The notes under the pieces: generated by a model | What the model was told of the DNA's origin: nothing | Seen by the model: only the letters and a program-made list of their open reading frames with translations | Databases searched by the model: none | Position numbers and translations under genes: made by a program | In this document: positions 54,639-64,000 of the stretch, piece after piece | How the letters are laid out: each line of letters starts with the position of its first letter | How positions within the stretch are numbered: the first letter of the stretch is position 1 | Source of the DNA: Triops longicaudatus | Taxonomy: Eukaryota > Arthropoda > Branchiopoda > Notostraca > Triopsidae | DNA: 64,000 nucleotides | Direction of reading: 5' to 3' | Assembly (NCBI GenBank): GCA_022885665.1 | Contig: JAGQDJ010000011.1 | Location: 434,001 to 498,000, forward strand

Positions 54639-57073
54639 TTAAAATTCGTCACCTTCACAAATGTCCAAGTACACGTCATAAGATTCGCGATTACAGTTGC
54701 CGGCAGGTGTAAACACGTATTTATGGAAAGTTCCATCCAAGCATACGGCTACAAGAAAGGTTAGTTTTTAGAGAAAAGTTATATCATACACGTAATTATG
54801 CTATGTATATACCAACAACAGAACTCCGGAGGCCAAAAGCGCAGGCACACGCACACTCAGGTGGAACAGTAAAATTCGCCAGGGCCCATTGCGATTCTAC
54901 GTATGTGCCCAAGAAACTCATTTTGTTAAATCTAAAGTAAATACAGGAATTAAAAGTTTATGAACTTGTACACTGTTACGTGGATCTTCGATTTAAGCGG
55001 GTTTCCTTCAAGGCAAAAATATGGATGGTGCCCTTGTCACTTGAGCAACACAGGAAGTCCGAATCTCGACTGAAGTTTATACTACGCAAATAAAGGTGGG
55101 ATATAGTCATCCATTTAGAGTGCGCTTAAAAAAGTGTCTAAATCAACATAATTTTGTGGAGCAAGATACTACATATTATACTAAAAGAGTTTAACGAATA
55201 AGTATGCGTGTAACGAAAATCAGTTTCCAAAGAAACAGCACAATGTCAGTACTCATCTCTAGCAGACAGAAACTTTCTGTAAATTTAAAAGATGCGCTGT
55301 ACAGTTAAACACTTCGCTATGTTTGTAAAGCAATTTTCCGTTGCAATTTAGAAAGATACAAGTTCGGTTCCAAACGGGAGATGATCACATAAGTGGACAA
55401 CGAAAAGTGCATCCGCAAATAGGCTGTTATTAAAATCGCTAAAAAATAAGTTAAACACGGAATTGTGAAAACTTATTGGCTGTGTTCAATAACACCGGCA
55501 GTAGCCATACATAATTCTATGTAGAAAATTCTGTACGAAAAAGAGAAAATTTCTCAAGGACTTCGACTATGTCGTTCTTTACTTTACTTTTATTTGTTCT
55601 TCTACTAATTTCCTCTTATCATTTTTAGGATATTGTTATTAGTGACTAACAAGAATGAGTAGTCGTGTTCTATAATTTGTGTCGAAGTAATAACGCTTAG
55701 ATTTACCAATGCAAAGTCGCGGGGTCCGAACCTCTTCGTAGCTCCACTAGAAGCGCTCTTTTAACTGTGTCCCACACCCTTACTAACGTTCCTTTGTCAG
55801 AGCAGGTTGCAACCATAGTTCCTTGGGCATTCAATGACAAACACGCTAGTTCTCCTTGATGAGCGTTCAATGTCTGTGGCGCGCTGGACATGCCCATTTC
55901 CGTAACACTAAGATCCTTTTAAGAACGAATGTGTAATGCACTTGTAAGATATTATGTTTCTTTTAATGTTGCTAATATGTGAGAAAAACGCATTACTACT
56001 GCAGGAGTATCAACATTCTTACCAGAATGTAATAAAAAAAATAAAACAAATGAGTAACTTGCTTATTATACCACTAATTGAATGCTGCCCATCTTATGTC
56101 CAATGCATGCCAGTAACTGCCTCTCAGCGGATAATATAGACGTCACTTCGCACAGCCCCTTGGGGTTGTCCCGAGTGTCCAATGTGAAAAGCTTCTGGGG
56201 ATTTTGTGGGAAAGAAAAAACGTGGATCTGTCTTCTAAGCACTGCAATCAACCTGTGACCCAGAAAATAATTAAGTGAATGTAGAGCAGGAATGGTCGCA
56301 CGAGGAAAGAAAACCTGTCTCTGCGTAGTCTCACAGCAACTACTGGCGAACTGAAGGTGAACTCTAATACGAAGTCCTTTTTTTCATCGTCGTAAATGAG
56401 TATCGTATTATCGGCATATTTGGGTTGGGGTCCCCCGCCCACAATGGCCAGAAGATTGGTTCGGTGTAGCATCTCGCATTGCGAAACGCTCCCAAATTGG
56501 TTTAGGTCTGTTGTAAAGATCGAAGGAAGGACTTCGACTGAGCATACTATTTCAATTACGGGTGGTCATATTACCAAAGTGTGCTTTTTCTGCTAGAGGT
56601 TCAACATTGAAAATTCGTAAACCAGCATCCGTGCAGCACACAAAGCAGCCTAATAAAAAAGAATAAGAGGTTGACATTACTTAACCAATGTCGGTGTTAC
56701 AATTCGTGTTTGTTCATTTATGACATCGATTTATCTATTTGTACAGTTAAAAGAGATTGGAAGTTCTTCTGACGATTTAGCTGAAACAATAACGAAAAAT
56801 AAATTAATTAATTCGAGCTACAAGATCAGTCAGTAAACAGTAGTAAAAAATCAACGTTTTTTATTTGATTGAGGTCAAAACGACCTTATATAAAGTGATC
56901 CGAAAACAAAGTATAAGGTGTCGTGCATGAAGACGTATTAAGAAAGTTGAATAGCAGGAAAATTAAATTACACTTCTTGACTTATTCTTTAAACTGCTAT
57001 AAAAAGTTTCCATACCTTGGTCTTGATTGAATCTTATACTCAAAACTTTTTCTCGGTCTCTTCCCGATGTCAT
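54639..57073 (-). CDS. WDR45: WD repeat phosphoinositide-binding autophagy protein (WIPI4)
   Basis: Eight exons: 57073-57016, 56649-56575, 56507-56315, 56252-56072, 55915-55707, 55081-54980, 54931-54813 and 54748-54639; phases close, 329 aa. It is a seven-bladed PROPPIN that binds PI3P/PI(3,5)P2 on autophagic membranes and works with ATG2 in autophagosome growth. Visible are FNQDQGCFVCC, LAIVGGGPQPKY, LDTRDNPKGLC, NAHQGELACLSLN and the lipid-binding double-Arg motif in VELRRGSDPATLHC (LRRG, as in vertebrate WIPI3/4). The C-terminus YDVYLDICEGDEF matches WDR45 better than WDR45B. The ATG at 57073 (MTSGRDREKV) matches the family start. An in-frame ATG at 57163 would add 30 residues with no family counterpart. 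Introns 1 (366 nt) and 5 (625 nt) are longer than the local norm. Confidence 0.95.
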
Positions 57074-57347
57074 TTTCCAAAAATGTAACACACCTATTGC
57101 GTCTTTGCGCAGATGGCAATGTTTTGAATGAACAATGACATGTTTACATGACAAGAGCTCCATCTGTGTAGATTCCTTTCAAACTAGTAGCGGTTGCTTG
57201 AAAATCAACGGAACTTTAAGGCGCTTTCCTTTTCGAAATCATTATTTCATTTACTAATTTTAATTTGTTTTCAGTAGTATATGTAAAAAATTAGCTAAGA
57301 ATAATTCCAAGTTTATTTACAGCTTTACTTTCTCAGACCTTTCTCGA

Positions 57348-58278
57348 GTAGAGGAGGGATGGGACAGTGTGGACACTTTTCAGCTTTTGATTTTTCTCTT
57401 CACGCCCAGACAAAATTTCATCACAAAGTTATATGCGTTCGATGCAGTAGTACCCTGGCTATCAAACGAAGTATTGGATGTTCCAAAAGGACGAAAAAAT
57501 AACCAGACGGCCATGAAATCTAGAACCTTTTCCTGGTATACAAAATGAAATGAAGGCTATACAATTTGGGCTACTGGGTAAAACAAAATAATCGTGTGTA
57601 TTTCCATAAGCGAATTATTCGATTGACCTCTTATTGAAAAATACATTATGAAGTTAAAATATCTTAATGAAAACTTGCAGTTATATTCCCTGGCGATAAA
57701 GGGAACATTAACTTGCACAATAAGCTGCATGATTTTGACCAAACGCCCAATGATTACAAGAAAAGGCAGCGTTGTGAGTGAATCCACCATTTTCCTCTGT
57801 TATGTTCTGGTTTGTGGGAGTGGTAAAGAGTAGGCATTTTGAATTGTGGGTAGGGCGCATTGCTGCCAAGTCTGTTTCCCCCTCATGGTAAATAAATGGC
57901 TCAGTCCAAAGCGTACCAAATCACCACTTTGGAATTCTAAAATCTCGTACAGAATCAGTAGAGTGAACTCGTAACGAATCTTTAGAGAAGTTATTCTCCA
58001 ATTTATCCTCTAGACAAAAAGTATATTTGCTTAATTCCTCGATAGATGCATTGAGCGGTACCACGAAATTACCAGGACTCGTTCCTTACAAAAAGCGCCA
58101 GAAATTCAGTTTTTCTTTTTCGCTTATGGTGTACTCTTTTCGATGGAAATTTCCACCTGTGCACTTCGTTGTACCTAATAAATGTTTGATTTTTCCCCCT
58201 TTCAAAATATTTGTGGTTCATCAATTATGCTTTTTGTACGGTTTGTCCAACGTGTCTACTATCCCCTCCCTCCTCTAC
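57348..58278 (-). mobile_element. Family A inverted-repeat element, copy 1
   Basis: The left end GTAGAGGAGGGATGGGACAG (57348) is the inverse of the right end CTATCCCCTCCCTCCTCTAC (58259-58278), with 18 of 20 positions matching. Inside the termini the two ends differ: the left (R type) reads GTGTGGACACTTTTC, and the right on the minus strand (L type) reads GACACGTTGGACAAACCGTAC. The same L and R texts flank 60271-60620 in the opposite orientation. The 931-bp interior has no recognised transposase. Non-autonomous DNA transposon is the likely class. Confidence 0.6.
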
Positions 58279-59828
58279 TTTAGCTAAGCAGTTTCAGCAG
58301 TATGAAAGATCATACAACTCATTGAAAGTACACAATCCCCATCCAATGCAACTTTGGTAATTTTGGCTAACGGAAGATAAACTAAATAAACTCTTTCAAA
58401 GTCGCCATTCATATTTACACACGTTAGATCCAGACAATGCATAAATGGAATTGGCAGGCCATTTTTAAGTTCAAATTTCTAAAATTTTGAAATCGTCGAG
58501 TAAGAAATACAAAGTGCTTCGTCAAATAATATTAGAAGCAAACCTTTCCTCATAAACAAGAGACACAACCTAAATAGTGACTTAGGGAAAATAATGGTTT
58601 TAAGGAATATTAGCTGCTTTATATCTTGAAAACTGAAAACAACCGAAAATTTACACAAGAATGTATGCAAATTACTGAAAACTTTATGTATCCCTTCCAA
58701 ACAGTGCTCCTAACAACAATACAAGCTTTGCTAATAGTAAAAAAATTATTTTCACACGGATTAATTGTAATAGTAAGTGTTATGTCATCCCTAAGATTAC
58801 ATGTGAGATTTCTTGGATGGGTACAGCCGGGCTGAGTGAGTGACGATCTAGAAAACCCAATGACGACGAAGGCCTTTCATGGACTGATCTTCTTACCCCG
58901 GGCACCAGTTAAAGTAAACTTATTGGTAAGTGTCTTATTTTGTCGTGTGAGTAGTTTACGATCTCTTTGACTAGTACTTCCTCCCACTGTGTCGACTGGT
59001 ACCATCCGTTATTTAGAACTATAATGTTAGGAAATGACTATTAGCCAGTTGTAACGTCTCAAAGAATGGAAGTGATCTTGAGAAAAAATATTCAGGCTAA
59101 GAGACCGGCTACATTATATATTGCGATTAGTGTATACTGTCATGAGTCACAGAGTTAGCTGGCTGTTCCCATCCCTTTACAGTTTTAAACATCTTGGTCT
59201 CGGCTAGTATGATGAGCAAGACAGGCGTGAAGCTTCACATTCAAACTTCCGAAACTTCCTCAAACTTATGAATGCAGGTGTACCTAGCCAGCTATGAAAG
59301 CCACTTTCGGAGGAATAATCAGTTAAGTCATGTGATCAATTTAAGCAGGACGAAAGTGAGCTTGCGGTGAGGGGTTTTTCCTTCACGGACAGGAAGACTA
59401 ATGGGATTTGATGAAATTTCCAGTCGTATCAACTTGATTTATGGGTAATATAGAAAGTGAGTTCCGTGATACTGTTTCATTTTGAAGAAAGGCTATTTTA
59501 TGTCTTTTGTATCCTGACTTTGCTTTAAAGTGCCTTCTGAAATGCACTTCGAAACTTCTACGGTCCTTCGCGGTCGGTTTTACTCTTGTAAAACTAGCGT
59601 AGAGCGCATTCACACTTAAAGTACCAAACGACAAGTGAAAAAGGTCTGTTAACTTTGTTTCTCAAAATTACGTTACTATTATTTCTAAATAATCACTTCT
59701 CAATTATGAACACGTATGCCTTTTTTATTTAATTTACTGGTCATAGAATTTTCTCGTAGCTTTAGTTTACATAGTTAGAGCTATTTCATCTATTTTCGTC
59801 AAAAGCAAAAATTCAGTAATCGCCACCA

Positions 59829-59967
59829 CCGTACCAAGGGGGAGCTGGGATGTTAACCCCGTAACCCAAAATTTTTATTCTATAATGGGAAGATAGGACA
59901 AGCCTCAAGTGTCCAAAAAATTACACACGAAAAAACACTCCGAACGAAAATCCTGGGTACGGCCCTG
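59829..59967 (+). mobile_element. Repeat family C, copy 2 (hAT-like termini)
   Basis: Begins CCGTACCAAGGGGGAG and ends CCTGGGTACGGCCCTG. Reversed, the right end reads CAGGGCCGTACCCAGG, the shape of many hAT transposon termini; the left end has lost its first bases. The interior matches 2747-2853. At about 140 bp it can only be a non-autonomous remnant. Confidence 0.55.
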
Positions 59968-60270
59968 GTATCAGCAATATAAAATAGCGTAAGTCACTAC
60001 ATACTTACAAGTCTTTTGGTATTAGGATTTAATTTTTCGGCGACGTAAGTTTATAACATCTAATGTTGTAAGTATCTAACGTTACCTACGCCATCTACAT
60101 GTAATTGTAACGTCGAATTCAGAAGTCACTCAAGCCCTATTCCTAACGTGACCAAACTAGGTAATTTTCTTCCAATTGAACTCTCTTGTAATAATACCGG
60201 TTCTTCTAGCCAGAAACCACTAATTTTGCTATGCTTATTTTTCGTGAGGTTTATAAGAAATTTATTAATG

Positions 60271-60620
60271 TGGACGAGGGATGGGAACAGTTGACACGCA
60301 GGACAAACCTTACAAACATAACTAATAAACTACAAATGTTTCAGAAAAAGAACTGACAGCTTCCTTTTGGCAAATTGCATTTGCCATTTTGTCTTAGCCC
60401 GTATTCGATCCTGTATAACCGGCTTCTCATTTTGTACAACTGAAAGAGCCTCTAGTTTTCATGAGCGTTTGGTCTTATTTTTCGTCGTTCTGAAGCGTAC
60501 ACTAGTACGTTTAGTAGACAGGATATCACACCATCTAACGAATATAATTTTGGACTGTGAATTTTGTGAACTGAAAAATAAAAAACGGAAAAGTGCCTAC
60601 ACTGTCCCCTCCCTTCTCCA
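60271..60620 (+). mobile_element. Family A inverted-repeat element, copy 2
   Basis: The L-type left end has GAGGGATGGGAACAGTTGAC then ACGCAGGACAAACCTTAC. The R-type right end, read on the minus strand, is GGAGAAGGGAGGGGACAGTG then TAGGCACTTTTCCG. Both ends match those of the element at 57348-58278, in the opposite orientation, but the interior is much shorter (350 bp overall), as in an internal deletion derivative. Confidence 0.6.
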
Positions 60621-63519
60621 GCTTCTCGTTCCGTCTCCGTCTCCTTTTTCTTATTATTTTCCTCCCTCCTTTACCTCTTCATTGTTCACTATTCCTGTCA
60701 CCGGAGGGAAACCTTATCTTTGCAAAAATGGTCGAGTAGAACTTAATCGGGCCTATAGCGGGTCGTTTGTAATTTCCGATAGGGCAACATTTTCTCACCC
60801 TTAAAACTCCCTGAGGGTGTCTCCCTCCCGCTAGCTGCTGCAAACCACAATTTGAAACGTTGGCGAACGATCAAGCTACAAATAGTGTCATAAAGTTGTT
60901 AAAGGGAAAGACAGGACTTCCTTTCTGCGTATATTTTGGGTTAGGGCGCAGGAATCTTGAGGTGACGCCTGCGTGAAGTATCCCTCCATAATGGCCAAGT
61001 AAAATCCCACGCTAGGCTGCTTGTCGCTGTAGTAGTGCGGTAACAGGCGCACTTACCACCACGTTTCCCTTTTTTAAATTTCCCACTGCTTCTGTACTCA
61101 CACTCCTAGTGACCTCCCAGCTTACTAATAGGGAAGCAGCTGGCCGTATCTAAGAGCATTCGTGTTCGCAGTCTTGGTTCCAAGTAGGAACGTCCAAGAT
61201 CACATGGGCACGGTCTCGGCTCTACCTTACCTTGGAAGAAACGGGGCGGTTTGACTTGCCCAGTCTTGCCCAGTGGCGTTAGCACACTTGGGTTGGAAGG
61301 TGTACAGAACTGGACGTGTTTACCTTCGGCGTCGCTTTTTCAAACGTTTTAGTCCACTGCCAGCGCTCTGGTACTTTTCACCTAATCTATTCTTTTTACT
61401 TTGCGATTGGAATAAAGCGAGTCTTGTATTGCGGCGCTCTCAGTTGTTGAGCTTGGGTGCTGAAGAAGTGTGGGATTTTTGTGGAAACCAGTGAAGTCCT
61501 AAAACGATGTGAAAATAAAAGTGGTGTATGAAGAAGCAAATGACAGGTTGAGCGACCGTTTTAATTACAAGAGATAAGATTTCTCGAAGTCGAAGCAGCG
61601 GTGTATTGGCTAGTGTTCTGAGGTTTCCGTTTTCCGGCTCATCTGCAAATGGTGTTTGGGAAGCGTAGTGGTTTTCGTGAATGGGAATGTAACTCTACGT
61701 CACTTGCGTCCGCGTAATATCGCAACGTAGTGAAAGATTTCCCATATCCTATAGCAGATGGTCTTGCGTTTTAGAGTGACAAAAACCGAAAACTGGTGTT
61801 TTTCAGAAGGTTGCCTTCTAGGAGGGAAGTCCTGCAACCTCTATTCAGGTGTTTTACCTGCTTCTCCTATGTGAATTGAATCCAGGCCGAAACCTGCTGG
61901 TGTTGGTTATTGCGGTCAGAGATTGGGAAAGAACGAGTGCAAAAGCGGAAAATTCCACAAGACAAGTAAGCAAGGCCGAAAACGTGGCTTGTTTTTTTTT
62001 TTTATTATTTCGCTATCATAAGGTTTCCTAATGACTGCGAAAAAGCCGTACATTGCCTTTGTTTCGTTTCAAATTCGCCTTGGTGGCTTGGCAGCCAGCG
62101 CTTATACCTACACAACCAATATGAAGTCCGTCAAAGGGGAATAGGAGCAAAAAAATAACACAAAAAGAGGCTAGTGTTGGAAGGAAGTTTTCTCTAGAGA
62201 AGACAAGCAGAGAGTGAAAGGCAAGGCTTCATTTGCATATGCATAACTAGGGACGTCGAGGTGTACACGACGAGAAAGGGAAGTTCACATAGTAGGTTTT
62301 ACCTTCTGCTTTCACCGAGGGGAGTTCTACATTCCTCACTGGACTTCAAACAGCTTTTCCCATTTTTTCATTGTCTATTGACGTTTTAGCCATCTGTCAT
62401 TTAACGTAAGCTTTTGAAGTAATATAACATCCACCTTGCCACATTGTGTCCCTGTCACTAGAGTAGTCTTTGGCTCTTTATGTCTCCTAAAAAAAACAGT
62501 TTCATTCATCGTAATCGACTTTAATACGTGTGCGAGTATGTAGGCAAGAAATGTCGCACTTGTTACGGTTTCCAGTTAAGTTTTGTTTTTTATTTGACTG
62601 CCTCGAAGAATAGAACAGACATGAACATTATATAGTGGATTATTGTTTAACTTATTTAGTATTTTCATTTTATATTTTCATGCAATATTGTGAGTTTTGC
62701 TCATATTATGGTAAAGGTTCTATATTAGCTATGAAAAACGCCGCAATTATTCGAGATTGCCTTTATTACGGTTCAGTGTAGGCTATCTAACGTATTTTGT
62801 TGCCTTAGCTAGTCAGGTTCAGTATTCGTCCCAATTTATCACACCCTGCCTCTGACTTTGTTGCCTACAAGCTCTAGCCTCCAGCATCGTATGGACGCTG
62901 ACGCTCAAGCCTACTATTAATACGATTAAGTCCCTCAACACTTTTAAGCCAGCCAGTAATCTTTTTCGTTTTGTCTTAACTTTTTTATCGCATTATTCCA
63001 ATTTGTGTCAACTTCTTTGATTTAGCATAAGAACTGAGTTTTTGACTTAGAAGCCCACTTTATCAACCCCGTTTCAACAGCCATAGTTTCGACAATACTT
63101 TTTCGTAAAATGACTTTATTGCTCATGCTAGGAGAAACTACAGAATGTAATGCTTAAATTGTGTGAAAAAATAGCCTGAAAAACTATATCTGTACATTTT
63201 AAATCAGACTTTACAGAAAAAATATAGCCTATGTTTTTTGCTCCTTGTGATCTACAAGTGTTTTACAAGTAGTTCTTTATGCTTTTTCTGTCGAAACAAA
63301 ATTTTGTTTATCCAACCTTCGATCCTCTCCGCACAGGTTGGTTTTAGAAGACTATTTGTTCGTTTCAGTTGTAGTAAAAAGTGATCGAGAGATGAATAAT
63401 GATTGATCCGTAGCTGATAGTATGAATAATACGTCACATGAAACGTTCCCAACTGAATTTCACGCTACTTTTTTAGGGCAAGGAATTCGGATTTGATACA
63501 ATCTTGCCCAGTAACTCCC

Positions 63520-64000
63520 ATGGCGGGTTGTCTTCGTTTGTTTCGCTTTGCCTCTTGGACCGGCATCTTATCATACTCCTCGGCTAGTCGCGTAAATGTT
63601 ACTCGTGCGGCCTTCGGTCTTTGTAGTTTGCACTGTGCTTCATCTCTTCAATCTTTCTGGCCATTACCCCGTTTTTCTGTCGTTTTAGTTCTGTCCGTAG
63701 CTCTTTACACATCAGAACCGTTGAGCCCATTTATTCACTCTTCGTGGCACCCTACAGAAGAGATCTCAAGGCTCCGTGTGAATACCGAGTCCGAAAGAAG
63801 CACTCGTGAATTTCCATCACATGAAATTCGGGCAATTAGCGAAGATGAAAGAAATGTGCTTTCTTTTTTTTGTTCTAGTTTCGCACCGGCCGAAAAGGGA
63901 TCAATAACAGTACGTTTAGAGATCTCGTGCTCACCAGAAGTTTATTTCCATTTGCTTTTCGCCTGCCAGGCCTCCAGGTTCCCCAAACAGAAATACGAAC
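63520..64000 (+). CDS. Unrecognised ORF running off the right edge (partial)
   Basis: From the ATG at 63520 the frame stays open for 160 codons to the end of the window. The start MAGCLRLFRFASW is rich in Arg, Leu and Phe with no acidic residue for the first 60 or so positions, resembling a mitochondrial targeting sequence. A hydrophobic segment FSVVLVLSVALY lies at about 55-66, and a charged stretch rich in Glu, Arg and Ser follows (EEISRLRVNTESERSTREF; ISEDERN). A good donor, ACA|GTACGT, occurs at about 63909-63914, so the true exon may end there after about 130 residues. I do not recognise the family. A chance open frame of this length is unlikely in AT-rich DNA, and the composition is protein-like. 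Confidence 0.5.
   Translation, partial: MAGCLRLFRFASWTGILSYSSASRVNVTRAAFGLCSLHCASSLQSFWPLPRFSVVLVLSVALYTSEPLSPFIHSSWHPTEEISRLRVNTESERSTREFPSHEIRAISEDERNVLSFFCSSFAPAEKGSITVRLEISCSPEVYFHLLFACQASRFPKQKYE

Larger units (their letters stand above)
57164..63519. other. Repeat-bearing intergenic DNA
   Basis: About 6.3 kb between WDR45 and the right-edge ORF. It holds two family A elements (57348-58278 and 60271-60620) and one family C element (59829-59967). Open frames such as 60367-60804 overlap the elements or show no motif. The remainder, including 61.0-63.4 kb, shows nothing I can support. Confidence 0.5.

Noticed and set aside
60367..60804. A 145-codon plus-strand ORF.
   Set aside because: It lies mostly within and just after a family A element and includes the element's terminus. 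Pro/Ser/Phe-rich text there comes from CT-rich repeat sequence.

Overview
The window is eukaryotic nuclear DNA from an animal. Every recognisable gene is split into small exons with GT-AG introns, mostly about 50-90 nt long, and the products are metazoan families: a Grd-type GABA receptor subunit, a synaptotagmin, Gemin5, Unr/CSDE1, inverted formin, XXYLT1 and WDR45. Short introns, an AT-rich background and a receptor subunit closest in remembered motifs to insect Grd point to a compact-genome ecdysozoan. An arthropod such as a small crustacean is my best guess; this is inference and no species can be named.

Layout from left to right: a Cys-loop receptor fragment (minus, leaving the left edge); a gene-poor 7 kb with a 624-nt pure poly-T run; a synaptotagmin (plus); glutamine-dependent NAD synthetase (plus), tail-to-tail with Gemin5 (minus); CSDE1/Unr (minus); a doubtful ORF pair near 30.3-30.9 kb; an SLC17 transporter (plus) tail-to-tail with AP endonuclease APEX1 (minus), stop codons five bases apart; a CCP2/3-type cytosolic carboxypeptidase (minus); a Maf/HAM1-type nucleotide pyrophosphatase (minus), divergent from an INF2-type formin (plus); XXYLT1 (minus) with one long intron; WDR45/WIPI4 (minus); then about 6 kb of repeat-bearing DNA; and a newly noticed ORF that runs off the right edge.

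Gene models were built by hand. Exon ends were set by GT/AG sites, reading phase and remembered family sequences. For synaptotagmin, NADSYN1, Gemin5, CSDE1, SLC17, APEX1, Maf, INF2, XXYLT1 and WDR45 all phases close and the summed CDS is a whole number of codons. The carboxypeptidase has one unresolved stretch (38265-38985) and the receptor lacks its 3' exons.

The genes are a normal housekeeping and neuronal mix and do not form a pathway or operon. I do not see a previously undescribed biological system. The more unusual signals are the duplicated terminal exons of the SLC17 gene, the interlocked 3' ends of SLC17 and APEX1, four stop-free introns whose length is a multiple of three, three small families of inverted-repeat elements, and the giant poly-T tract.
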